A stretch of 64,000 nt of DNA from CAYVIB01 sp964451365 (GCA_964451365.1 CAYVIB010000002.1:62001-126000), one strand, 5' to 3'. Shown: positions 35,109 through 42,992, counted from the first letter of the stretch. The notes: generated by a model not told the origin, from the letters alone. Translations and numbers: made by a program.

Positions 35109-36197
35109 ATGAGGTTTCCATGTTTTAGAAAAGGTACCGGCGGCAAGGGCGTTGTGACGGCATTAATTTGTGCTGCCGCGCTGGGTCTGGCCGCGACAGC
35201 AAATTCTCAAACCTACTGCTCGAACCAAACCGGCTCCCATGGTGGTTTCTATTTTACCCATTGGACTGATGGCGGCGGGTCCGCCTGTATGACTTTGGGC
35301 TCCAGCGGTAATTACAGCTATTCCTGGTCCAACACCGGCAACTTCGTTGGTGGTAAAGGCTGGAGCACCGGCTCAAACAACAGGGTTATCGGCTACAACG
35401 CCGGCAGCTATTCCCCCTCCGGCAACTCATACCTGACACTCTACGGCTGGACAACCAGTCCCCTCGTGGAATATTACGTTGTTGACAGCTGGGGTAGCTG
35501 GAGACCGCCAGGAGCATCATCCGTGGGTACGGTTTCCAGTGACGGCGGTACCTATGACCTGTACAGAACACAGCGGGTCAACCAGCCTTCCATTCAAGGT
35601 ACAGCTACCTTCTATCAATACTGGAGCGTTCGTACTTCGAAAAGATCCACCGGAAGCAACAACAACATCACCTTCGCCAACCATGTGAATGCGTGGGCAA
35701 GCAAAGGGTGGAACCTGGGCAACCACAGCTACCAGGTGCTGGCAACCGAGGGTTACCAAAGCAGCGGTAGCTCAAACGTAACCGTTTGGGACGCCGGAAG
35801 CAGCGGTGGCAGCAGTAGCGGCGGAAGCAGTGGCGGCAGTTCTTCCAGCTCCAGCGGTGGCGGCGGCTCCAAAACTATCGTTGTCCGCGCGCGTGGCACC
35901 AGCGGCAGCGAGCACATCAACCTGCGCGTTAATAACACCACTGTCGCCAGCTGGACCCTGTCAACCAACATGAGCAACTACACCTGGAGCGGCAACAACT
36001 CCGGCGGCGTTACCGTGCAGTTTGATAACGATGCCAGTGGCCGCGATGTTCAGGTCGATTACATCCAGGTAAATGGCTCAACCCGACAGTCCGAAAACCA
36101 GAGCTATAACACCGGCGTTTGGCAGAACAACTCCTGTGGCGGTTCCAACAGCGAGTGGATGCATTGCAACGGTCAAATCGGTTACGGTAATATTTAA
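35109..36197 (+). CDS. Secreted GH11 endo-1,4-beta-xylanase with C-terminal CBM60-like module
   Basis: 362 residues. A Sec signal peptide (about 1-34) precedes a GH11 jelly-roll catalytic domain (about 35-225). The nucleophile is Glu121 in PLVEYYVVDSWG and the acid/base is Glu214 in VLATEGYQSSGSS. A Ser/Gly linker (about 228-254) joins a C-terminal beta domain that resembles CBM60: TIVVRARGTSGSEHINLRVN, VQFDNDASGRDVQVDYIQV and a Cys-containing tail with SEWMHCNG. It hydrolyses xylan outside the cell. In Cellvibrio japonicus Xyn11A the GH11 and CBM60 modules occur together, supporting the lineage. It has its own promoter and terminator. Confidence 0.93.
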   Translation: MRFPCFRKGTGGKGVVTALICAAALGLAATANSQTYCSNQTGSHGGFYFTHWTDGGGSACMTLGSSGNYSYSWSNTGNFVGGKGWSTGSNNRVIGYNAGSYSPSGNSYLTLYGWTTSPLVEYYVVDSWGSWRPPGASSVGTVSSDGGTYDLYRTQRVNQPSIQGTATFYQYWSVRTSKRSTGSNNNITFANHVNAWASKGWNLGNHSYQVLATEGYQSSGSSNVTVWDAGSSGGSSSGGSSGGSSSSSSGGGGSKTIVVRARGTSGSEHINLRVNNTTVASWTLSTNMSNYTWSGNNSGGVTVQFDNDASGRDVQVDYIQVNGSTRQSENQSYNTGVWQNNSCGGSNSEWMHCNGQIGYGNI

Positions 36198-36236
36198 AAC
36201 GAATACCGTTTACTGCTAATATCCAAACCGTCGCAA

Positions 36237-36264
36237 GGGGAACTTTATTAAAGTTCCCCTTTTT
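36237..36264 (+). terminator. Factor-independent terminator after the xylanase gene
   Basis: GGGGAACTTT and AAAGTTCCCC form a 10-bp stem with loop ATT, followed by TTTTT. It ends the xylanase transcript 40 bp after the stop codon. Confidence 0.85.
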
Positions 36265-36292
36265 GGCATGTTAGACAAAAGGTGAGGTAAAA

Positions 36293-36583
36293 ATGAAAAG
36301 CCTGTCTTGTTGTATTTTTGGTTTTGCTTTCGCAGCCTGTTCCACCGCCTTCGCGCAAATTGATATTTACCAGAGCGACGCTTACTCGCTCGAAGAAATG
36401 TGCGCCCGCGAAGCAGAGCAGAACCTGGCGGATTATGCCAATGCTTATGATGCCTGTATTGAGAAGAACCGCGACAACCCGCTGTATTCCGATGCTGAAA
36501 ACGCCGAGGAAAATGCGGAGCAAACAGAGGGTGGGGAGAGTGAAAACGACCAGGATCTTTCCCAGGATCAGGTAAATTACTGA
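36293..36583 (+). CDS. Small exported acidic protein, unknown
   Basis: 96 residues. A Sec signal peptide ends at about STAFA-Q, followed by a mature part of about 75 residues with two Cys (MCAREAEQ and YDACIEKN) that may form a disulfide, then a Glu/Asp/Asn-rich tail. GAGGTAAAA lies before the ATG. It follows the xylanase terminator, so it is transcribed separately or by read-through. No family recognised. Confidence 0.6.
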   Translation: MKSLSCCIFGFAFAACSTAFAQIDIYQSDAYSLEEMCAREAEQNLADYANAYDACIEKNRDNPLYSDAENAEENAEQTEGGESENDQDLSQDQVNY

Positions 36584-36664
36584 TTCAGGTGCCGGGGCAG
36601 ATCAACGTGTCTGCCCCCAATAGTCTCGGACCTGTCATCCTTTCAGATCATTTTGCTGAGCATT

Positions 36665-37151
36665 CTAGAACGCCAGCGATTCCATAAAGCCTTCAACAAA
36701 TTCATCCGCGGCGGATTCGGTGTAAACCAGGATATTCATATCGCCCCGATTGGCCAGCATGTACGGCGTCAATACCTGGTCTCCTGGAGAAAACCTTTCG
36801 GCTTAATTTTTTCATGGCTTTTTTGGCGGCTTTCTGATCCTTATAATCAAAAACCGCAAAGCCAATATGCGCCGGTACCGTAGCGGTAAGCTCCTTAACG
36901 AAAAGTTCGCGACTGTCCAGTTGCTCTACCCCAGCTACCAAAACAGATCCTATGGTTTTTTCGAAAAACTGCCGTTTGTTGTCTTTTTTCGAAAATACCT
37001 CGCATAGCTGGTAGTCGTCGTAGTGCGTCAAAGCCCAGGATTTAAGCTTTGCCTCAAGATCAGCCATGGGATCGGCGGACGAGTTCGTTTCCGCATAGCA
37101 GGACAGAAACAGCGGCAGTGTAAAAAACAGCAAAAGCAATCGAAGTCTCAT
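36665..37151 (-). pseudogene. Small exported protein gene broken by one frameshift
   Basis: The start at 37151 gives a signal peptide (MRLRLLLLFFTLPLFLSCYA) and a helical protein to KKAMKKLSRKVFS. There the frame changes and the original frame reads 17 odd residues to a stop at 36702. In the other frame the protein continues convincingly as PGDQVLTPYMLANRGDMNI and ends FMESLAF at TAG 36665. The switch is at an AAAA run (36790-36793); one base too many fits. The restored protein would be about 160 residues. Assembly error or decay. Confidence 0.65.
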
Positions 37152-37245
37152 TTCAGCTTCCTACAGGTCAGAAATTAATTAAGGTCGCCCAGCCACCAGC
37201 GCAGGTCGGCTGGCCCTTTCGTAGGTAATGGTCATACTCATGGAC

Positions 37246-38175
37246 CTACCCAAGCTCATCGCTGATAGAAAATAAATGCGTATTACATTCAGGGCAAATG
37301 GGGGCTCCGGCTTTTTTGCAGCCACTCTTGCTTACACATTACGCATCGGTACCTTTTCGGCGCGAATTGTTGTGGCATATTTTTGGTAATGTTTGATTCA
37401 ATTTGTGCTGAATACCGCTCGCTTTCAAAAAACAAACCAAGCTCGTCATTTAAACCAAAGTCGTCACTCCTCCGCTCATTTAGCCGTCGGCATTGATGTG
37501 ATGCGTTTGCGTCAGCCGACATAGGTACCCGCCTTGGATGAAAACTCCAGTGTCGAACGGCTGTTTCGAGCAGAAAAGCCAAGACGGCGTCGGAAAATCT
37601 CAGTTTCTTGTATCTCGCCAGAGTGTCCGTATCGTAACTATTACAATCAATTGCGGCACACCGGACTTTTCTTTAGTAAAATCCTCCTCGTTTAATATAT
37701 GTTGAATTGGCCTGCCCCTATAAAACAGATCAATAAAAATCTTCGCTTCTCCAAAGCGAAGCTCCAGATCAAAAACCTGGTCTCCACACGCGGGCTTTTT
37801 ACTTGCGCCTGCAACGGTAAGGATTTTCTGAGTAGTAACTGAGATATCTTTAACATCACCACAACAGTTGAAATGATGACGGTAATCATACTCGGGGATT
37901 AAAAATTTTTTACCTATTATGCGGTCTGCCAGTTCGCGAGCCATCATGGCAATCGCCACCGCCGAACTAAAAGGACACTCTTCTTCTGGTTTCGCATCCC
38001 GGTGTTTTGAGTCATGGGCAAAATGAACGCGATGTTCTTTTGGGTGGCGGGATAACAGTGGCGCCTTGCAGCCAGGGCAAATAGAGTTACAAGCTCGTCC
38101 TCTAGCGGCGTCTTCGGGCTCTATAATCGCATTAGTGGTGCGATCCAAACCGAATGGGATGAGTAAGCCACTCAT
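37246..38175 (-). pseudogene. CoiA-like protein gene with two frameshifts
   Basis: The 5' part (38175-37600) encodes MSGLLIPFGLDRTTNAI..., with a treble-clef zinc finger CPGCKAPLLSRHPKEHRVHFAH and a nuclease-like core (FIDLFYRGRPIQHI), resembling CoiA competence-type proteins. Near 37622-37640 the frame shifts; the other frame continues DTDTLARYKKLRFSDAVLA to a second shift at the A6 run (37312-37317). After that, CVMCKQEWLQ continues as KAGAPICPECNTHLFS, completing a zinc ribbon (C-x2-C ... C-x2-C), and ends at TAG 37246. Restored length is about 308 residues. The two indels may be assembly errors. Confidence 0.6.
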
Positions 38176-38263
38176 GTGACAGAATCCTAGCGAGCCATTT
38201 CAATTGGCAATAACCATCTTGCTTCAGATGGGTTAAATAAATAGGTAACAATGTTTTTAAGCT

Positions 38264-38404
38264 CTAACGCTTCGACTTATGCAACGCCTGACTCTTCAAT
38301 TTTTCATTATTTGTCTTAAGTTTGTTCCTATCGATCCCTTTGATACGGGCTTTCGCCTCATCAAGGGTCTTTACAGACTTTGACATCAGAGTATCGTCAC
38401 TCAT
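38264..38404 (-). CDS. Small basic protein of 46 residues, unknown
   Basis: Starts at ATG 38404 (MSDDTLMSKSVKTLDEAKAR), overlapping the end of the upstream 58-codon gene by 8 bp, and ends in a Lys/Arg-rich tail. The overlap and shared strand suggest a coupled operon with the two genes before it. A longer in-frame start at 38449 has no ribosome-binding site. No family recognised. Confidence 0.5.
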   Translation of the reverse strand: MSDDTLMSKSVKTLDEAKARIKGIDRNKLKTNNEKLKSQALHKSKR

Positions 38405-38573
38405 CGTCGTCCCCTTGCTTTTCCAAGCGTTTTTGCTCAAGTTCGTCAAATTGGCCGCTAATAAGCGTTTTCGGTTCTTTCAATTTTTTTAGGTTCTTTC
38501 GTCGTTTTTCGCGCTCTTTACGGCTTTCTTCTAGGCGTTTTTTTGCCTCTTCCAACTCTTCTGAATCACACAT
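38397..38573 (-). CDS. Small charged coiled-coil protein of 58 residues
   Basis: ATG 38573 with GAGG 6 nt upstream; frame ends TGA 38397. The protein begins MCDSEELEEAKKRLEESRK and is almost entirely Lys/Glu/Arg with heptad-like spacing, so a coiled coil is likely; it ends in an acidic GDDDE. It lies 8 bp after the GNAT-like gene and overlaps the next gene. Function unknown; a DNA-packaging-like or adaptor role is only speculation. Confidence 0.55.
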   Translation of the reverse strand: MCDSEELEEAKKRLEESRKEREKRRKNLKKLKEPKTLISGQFDELEQKRLEKQGDDDE

Positions 38574-38581
38574 AAATTACC

Positions 38582-39136
38582 TCAAAGCTTTAACGAGCAG
38601 TATACTGGCATGTTTTTCCTAATAGGCTCAACATACTCATAGCCAAAGGAACAGTAGTACTTTGCAACATCTTCATTGACCGGTCGCATAATCCTCACTT
38701 CATCGGCGCCAAGCAAATATGCATAGATTTGAGCCGCTTCTGAGATTACCTCGAATATTCGCGTATTCTGCTTATGCGCTTCAAATGGCGTTGCTTCTAT
38801 CAGATTCACTTTCAGCTTGGTTTTAGCCTGACTTGGCATGCCGTAGGAGAGCCCCACCAGACGACCCCCACCGCAAATGGAAAGATCAAAGCGCCTAAAA
38901 CGCTTCTTGTCTGTGTAGTATTGGTAGGCATTAACCCACGACCAAGCATTCCGACTGGGGGAATGATCAGCACCCATCCAGGAATCAGCTTGCCTGGCAT
39001 GCTCCATAGTAATGAGTGAACAATGAAAAACAGGAAACTCCTGATTTATTTCCTCATACATCAACTTTCGAAGGTCTTTATAAAAAAGAACAGCGTCCCG
39101 GTACTCGGATGAAGGGTTCAGACTTGAATTTGACAT
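38582..39136 (-). CDS. GNAT-like acetyltransferase domain protein
   Basis: 184 residues. The second half resembles a GNAT fold: strand GGGRLVGLSYGMPSQAKTKLKVNLIEATPFE, helix with ISEAAQIYAYLLGADEVRIMRP, then VAKYYCSFGYEYVEP near the end, the usual aromatic-Gly-Phe/Tyr end signature. The pyrophosphate-binding Gln/Arg-x-x-Gly loop is not clearly conserved, so activity is uncertain. First gene of a three-gene leftward cluster with the 58- and 46-residue proteins. Confidence 0.5.
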   Translation of the reverse strand: MSNSSLNPSSEYRDAVLFYKDLRKLMYEEINQEFPVFHCSLITMEHARQADSWMGADHSPSRNAWSWVNAYQYYTDKKRFRRFDLSICGGGRLVGLSYGMPSQAKTKLKVNLIEATPFEAHKQNTRIFEVISEAAQIYAYLLGADEVRIMRPVNEDVAKYYCSFGYEYVEPIRKNMPVYCSLKL

Positions 39137-39166
39137 TATTAACCTCCTTAAATTTGCTGCTGGCGA

Positions 39167-40249
39167 TCATGCCATATAAACGCTTCTTCCCTCTCCTGCA
39201 TACTTATCAAAAATATGCAAAAAAACATGCTCACAGGCTTTAGGCCATAAATCATCGTTGTAGGTATCGGGCAGCTCTTGGAATACATCATCGATAATTT
39301 TCTGAACACGGGCTTTAGTGCGTTGCTTCTTGCGCCAGTCGATTACCAGCGCTTCTTGCAGGTTTTTCAGCAATTCCTTGGCAATGGCTTTGACTTTATT
39401 GCGCTCATTTTCCGATAGCTCGACACCTTTGCAAAGCAGGTCCACGATAGCGAGTTCCGCTTCGGACAAGCCTTCTCTTGCCGCGCGTTTTTCTTCCTCA
39501 TCAAGTTGTACGATGAAGTCCCGAAGCTGCTTGAAGAACTGCTCGGCCTGATAGGCTCCGAGATTATACTGTTCCACCAACTCCTGAAATTTTTGTTGCA
39601 AGTCGAGGCGCGAGGCGTTCTTTTCGAGCATCTGACTCAGGCGGTGTTCGATGATTCTGCGCAAGCGCTCGATATCGGAGCGTTTCGGTTTTTTGGTGCG
39701 GTTGAGCATTTCCGCCAAGGCGTCGAAGTCGATACCCGCGATATTGACGGGATCTGGCAAATTGCTGTCGATTTTGACGGTTTCGATAGCTTCCTCGATC
39801 AGTTCGTTGACCTGGGTCCGGACAACATCCAACACATCCTGGTCGTCCACATCCAGCCCGGACTTCATCTGCTTGCGAATTTCCAGTTCGCTGGCGCGGG
39901 CGTCGCTAGCAGAATTGGCCATAACAAAGCCGGCGCGACCTTTTTCGTTTAACGCGGAATAGAACAGTTGTATCCAGATATAGTTACCGTTGTCAGTGCG
40001 CGGCAGGGAGGAGCGTACGGATTCTTCATTCAGGTTTTCGCCTTCAATTGCCGAGGATTGCAGGATATTCTGGAGCATGGCGTTCAGTTCAACTTCGCGG
40101 GTCTCTTCGCCAATGGCGCTGATCCGGCCAAGTAGTTTGCCTTGGAGTTGAACCACTTCGCGCAGGAGTGGTGACAGGATATCGGTCTGCCACTGGAAAG
40201 CTGGCCAGTCCGGTTGTTGCGGTTTTGCTGTGCTTAAAGGTTTAGCCAT
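39167..40249 (-). CDS. In-frame chimera of Fic N-terminal, HsdM and HsdR C-terminal fragments
   Basis: 360 residues with no stop. Residues about 1-85 match the DUF4172 N-terminal part of Fic proteins (WPAFQWQTDILSPLLREV, LQSSAIEGENLNEESVRSSL). Residues about 86-130 match the N6-adenine methylase HsdM near its catalytic region (YIWIQLFYSALNEKGRAGF), without the NPPF motif. From about 135 to the end it matches the C-terminal helical domain of type I restriction subunit HsdR (DUF3387; FQELVEQYNLGAYQAEQFF, KAIAKELLKNLQEALVIDW). Fic catalytic, methylase and translocase motifs are all missing. It is probably a relic of a type I restriction island fused by two in-frame deletions, or an assembly artefact; a new function cannot be excluded. 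Confidence 0.7.
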   Translation of the reverse strand: MAKPLSTAKPQQPDWPAFQWQTDILSPLLREVVQLQGKLLGRISAIGEETREVELNAMLQNILQSSAIEGENLNEESVRSSLPRTDNGNYIWIQLFYSALNEKGRAGFVMANSASDARASELEIRKQMKSGLDVDDQDVLDVVRTQVNELIEEAIETVKIDSNLPDPVNIAGIDFDALAEMLNRTKKPKRSDIERLRRIIEHRLSQMLEKNASRLDLQQKFQELVEQYNLGAYQAEQFFKQLRDFIVQLDEEEKRAAREGLSEAELAIVDLLCKGVELSENERNKVKAIAKELLKNLQEALVIDWRKKQRTKARVQKIIDDVFQELPDTYNDDLWPKACEHVFLHIFDKYAGEGRSVYMA

Positions 40250-40282
40250 TTTTGTTCGTAAGCTACTGATTTTATTTACTAT

Positions 40283-40310
40283 GAGCCGAATAATTCTACA
40301 TTCGGCTCAA
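40283..40310. promoter_or_regulatory. Perfect 10-bp inverted repeat, possible operator
   Basis: TGAGCCGAAT and ATTCGGCTCA flank an 8-nt spacer, about 35 nt before the start of the chimeric gene. The position fits an operator for autoregulation; the left arm could also be a transcript end signal, but no T-run follows on the gene strand. Confidence 0.35.
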
Positions 40311-40748
40311 TTTTAAAACCAATTGGAATTTTAGGTCGATTTTAACCATATGAATTTAGGCATTTGATTTAATAGGGGAAACAGTGAATAAGGTAATTAT
40401 TCAGCTCATTTTGAAAGCCAATTGTATTTCCTTGGAGGCTTGGAGGGGTAGATATTCCTTCAAAGGCTTTTTTATTTTGCTCAGGTATTCAGGCAGGCCT
40501 GGGTAGAAATGCGCTCCTGTATCAAGTGAGGCGGTAGAACCCGATGGGGGAGAGATGGTCTTCGGTCAGTAATTTCACTATGCTGGCGAACGGCCTCGGC
40601 ATGGTTGAGATGGCTATCAACCGTCGTTTGCTGCTATGGCTTTGGGGCAGATCTTGCGGCTGCCTGGGTAACCGCAAGGGTTACCTCTGAAATTCGTGTT
40701 TTACCCAACCCGTGCCCAGATAGTGCTTAACATCCAAATGGAGGAGTT
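40311..40748. other. Intergenic region with a possible decayed coding remnant
   Basis: No supported gene. On the minus strand about 40490-40640 an open frame reads HLNHAEAVRQHSEITDRRP, which looks like decayed coding sequence of unknown origin, but has no start or ribosome-binding site. A hairpin GGTAACC/GGTTACC lies at 40667-40685, upstream of the DUF6933 gene. Confidence 0.3.
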
Positions 40749-41372
40749 ATGATCAACGTTCATACCACCAAAAAGCTTTTAGCCAAACTCCCTTTGGATG
40801 ATAACCGCACGTTGGCTAACCATCATGTACTGCCGGAATACCAAAAAGCGGGTCCCTCTCCATTAGGTGACTGGCACGCGAATCTCCTCATCCTGCAGCG
40901 TCGCAACTGTGTGTTGTTTGTCCACGACAACACCCGCTTTCCAGTGTTTATAAAAGAGCTGCGCAAACCGGATTTTGCCAATCTGGCCTGGCACTTCGAC
41001 GATGCATTTATGAACACGTTGATGAAAGCCGGTGCCAATGAGACTCAAATGACTGCAGCGGCGAATGCGCTTGGGACCCTTCGGTTTGACAATGACTGTA
41101 ATCGCTCCGTGCAGGGCACGATGAATCAAATGGCGGGCGATATTGAGAATATGCTCTGGTATGACAATGCGGAGTTGGGTGATATCAGTGCTTACCGCAC
41201 AGGTGTGTGGCTGGCGGATCGGCCTTGCACGGTTAAGGGGGTTAAGGATTGTGTGTGGCCTGATAAAGCGATGCTGGCATTATTGGATCGCATTGCCGAA
41301 AGTGCGTTACCTGAAAGTGATATCGGGAAATCGGATAACGATAATGTGGTCCCGCTGGATCGTTATCGATAA
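40749..41372 (+). CDS. DUF6933 domain protein
   Basis: 207 residues, ATG with GGAGG about 5 nt upstream. The N-terminus MINVHTTKKLLAKLPLDD and the later LLILQRRNCVLFVHDNTRFPVFIKEL are the conserved pattern of DUF6933, a family with no known function often found in accessory regions. The region GDWHANLLILQRR looks like a small metal- or nucleotide-binding core, but no catalytic set is clear. Single gene on its strand, convergent with the 58-residue ORF and the Fic gene. Confidence 0.72.
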   Translation: MINVHTTKKLLAKLPLDDNRTLANHHVLPEYQKAGPSPLGDWHANLLILQRRNCVLFVHDNTRFPVFIKELRKPDFANLAWHFDDAFMNTLMKAGANETQMTAAANALGTLRFDNDCNRSVQGTMNQMAGDIENMLWYDNAELGDISAYRTGVWLADRPCTVKGVKDCVWPDKAMLALLDRIAESALPESDIGKSDNDNVVPLDRYR

Positions 41373-41388
41373 ATCCACTCGTTCACTT

Positions 41389-41565
41389 TTAGCAAGGAGG
41401 CTGTCGTCTCTTGCTGTCAACCCGCTCCATAACCCGCCGCTGTCGCTCAGTGGCACGCTGCAGAATGCCGCTGTAAACCTTCTTCTTTTCCCGTGAGCTT
41501 GCACTACGGAAAAAATCCGAAAAGGGAGTTGATTTCACCGGTTTTTGTCGGTCGAAAATAGTCAT
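41389..41565 (-). CDS. Small basic protein of 58 residues after the Fic gene
   Basis: ATG 41565 to TAA 41389: begins MTIFDRQKPVKSTPFSDFF, then a strongly basic helix SSREKKKVYSGILQRATE. It lies 15 bp after the Fic stop on the same strand, suggesting co-transcription. No clear ribosome-binding site; coding-like composition supports it. It could be a partner of the Fic protein, but this is inference. Confidence 0.5.
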   Translation of the reverse strand: MTIFDRQKPVKSTPFSDFFRSASSREKKKVYSGILQRATERQRRVMERVDSKRRQPPC

Positions 41566-41580
41566 AGCAGTAACTGGACG

Positions 41581-42273
41581 TTATTCCTTCATAATCTCTA
41601 CTGCCCTCGGGTCCAGGCACGAACGCAAAAAACCGTTCATCGGTCCCTGATCCCCGGATTTATAAAATGCCAACATCAGCTGGTTGAATTCCAGCTTTCG
41701 TTTAACCGGCACATTGATAGCCGGGTATCCGGCATTGAGCAACACGCCGTTCATCATAAAGCGGCCCATGCGTTTGTTTACGTCATAAAAAAATTGGCGC
41801 CTGGCCATGGTGAGGAACACATGTATCGCCTGGTCGTAAATATCCTCCAGGGCGTTCATATCCAATACCATTCGGTCGAACAGCCCCGGCAGCTCGGAAG
41901 CATCGGGTGGCAAGTAGTCGGTCCCGGCGATGGTAACCTGCCCCGAGCGAAAGCAACCCCATTCCAACGCTTCCTTGTTTCCTGCTATAGCGTGTAGGGC
42001 AAGCGCCTTTTCCTTGCTTACTTCGAACTCATCGTTCTTCACCCAGGCAAAAAGCTGCTTCCAGGCTTCTGCCTGGTTTAATGCGATTTGCTGATCGCTT
42101 AATTTGTACCCGCCGATTGTGATGCCTTCCATCAACGTCTGGATTTCCGGCAGGGTAAAGTTGATGCCTTCCAGTTGAACGGCATCGTAGACAAATACCG
42201 CCACTTCCCGCTGGGCGAGCATCAGGGCTTTGGCTTTGTTCGGTTTCATGGCCTGGAAATCCGCTGAATTCAT
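41581..42273 (-). CDS. Fic-domain protein with altered catalytic motif
   Basis: 230 residues. The Fic core motif reads R-Q-F-F-Y-D-V-N-K-R-M-G-R (canonical H-x-F-x-D/E-G-N-K/G-R-x-x-R), so the catalytic His is Gln and the Gly before Asn is Val; the NKR and last Arg are kept. An inhibitory-helix-like segment VQLEGINFTLPEIQTLMEG is at the N-terminus. Loss of the His predicts loss of AMP transfer, though other Fic-fold reactions are possible. It is followed by a small basic gene and is divergent from a macrodomain gene 219 bp away. Confidence 0.75.
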   Translation of the reverse strand: MNSADFQAMKPNKAKALMLAQREVAVFVYDAVQLEGINFTLPEIQTLMEGITIGGYKLSDQQIALNQAEAWKQLFAWVKNDEFEVSKEKALALHAIAGNKEALEWGCFRSGQVTIAGTDYLPPDASELPGLFDRMVLDMNALEDIYDQAIHVFLTMARRQFFYDVNKRMGRFMMNGVLLNAGYPAINVPVKRKLEFNQLMLAFYKSGDQGPMNGFLRSCLDPRAVEIMKE

Positions 42274-42416
42274 TTTTGTATCCTGACTGTCCTATTTATT
42301 GCACCTGGAACAAAAGGTTTCAGAATATAGCATTTTTAGCCGATGCTGGCCTCGGCGCGGTATGCTGCTGTATGTCCGGCATGTTTTTAGAAAATCATTT
42401 CATTGCTGTCGATTAT

Positions 42417-42466
42417 GTAGGGGCGGGGCTCGCCCCCGCCCGGGCACCCGCAAGGGGCGCCCCTAC
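42417..42466. repeat. GTAGGGGCGG palindromic repeat, copy 1
   Basis: A 50-bp palindrome begins GTAGGGGCGGGG and ends CGCCCCTAC, with inner pairs GCGGGGCTCGCCCCCGC. It sits just before the macrodomain gene and its frame would read through it from an upstream ATG (42276), so that longer ORF is a repeat product. A longer relative is at 59014-59096. Confidence 0.8.
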
Positions 42467-42491
42467 GATTCGTTTCAGATTTGGAAAAATT

Positions 42492-42950
42492 ATGGTTCGG
42501 GAGATTAGAGGAGACATAACAACCGCCGAGGTGGACGCCATTGTCAATGCCGCCAATTCGTCGCTACTGGGTGGCGGTGGCGTGGATGGTGCCATTCACA
42601 GGGCAGCGGGCAAAGAACTGCTGCAGGAATGTAAAGCCATTCCCGGGGTGAACGGTGTACGCTGCAAAACCGGTGAGGCGAAAATCACCGGCGCGGGAAA
42701 CCTGAAGGCGAAATACGTTATTCATACCGTGGGACCGGTTTATCGGCGGTCTACGCAACCGGCGAAAGAGTTGGAGAGCTGTTATCGGGCCTCAATTGAA
42801 TTGGCGTTACAGCATGGATGCAGGAGTATTGCGTTTCCCGCTATTTCAACCGGCGCCTATGGTTATCCGGAAGATAAAGCCAAGGCGGTAGCGCTTTCGG
42901 TGTGCGCGGAATACCAGGGGAAGATTGATATTTATCTTTATTTCTTTTAG
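42492..42950 (+). CDS. Macrodomain protein (ADP-ribose/O-acetyl-ADP-ribose hydrolase type), shortened C-terminus
   Basis: 152 residues from ATG 42492. Macrodomain marks: GDITTAEVDAIVNAANSSLLGGGGVDGAIHRAAG (ADP-ribose binding) and AISTGAYGYPEDKAKAVAL, the YmdB-like class. The usual last strand and helix are missing: it ends KIDIYLYFF, about 20 residues short. A family repeat hairpin lies 15 bp after the stop. No Shine-Dalgarno is evident. It would remove ADP-ribose from targets or deacetylate O-acetyl-ADP-ribose. Confidence 0.82.
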   Translation: MVREIRGDITTAEVDAIVNAANSSLLGGGGVDGAIHRAAGKELLQECKAIPGVNGVRCKTGEAKITGAGNLKAKYVIHTVGPVYRRSTQPAKELESCYRASIELALQHGCRSIAFPAISTGAYGYPEDKAKAVALSVCAEYQGKIDIYLYFF

Positions 42951-42965
42951 GTCCCACTAAAACAT

Positions 42966-42992
42966 TTGAATACCGGCTTTCGCCGGCATGAC
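42966..42992. repeat. Small GC hairpin of a dispersed-repeat type
   Basis: The core CCGGC-tttc-GCCGG lies in TACCGGCTTTCGCCGGCAT, a short palindrome type widespread in bacterial intergenic DNA. It follows the macrodomain stop directly and may mark the site where the 3' end was replaced. Confidence 0.5.

Noticed and set aside
42276..42491. Longer N-terminus of the macrodomain ORF
   Set aside because: It translates a palindromic repeat; the domain starts at 42492.
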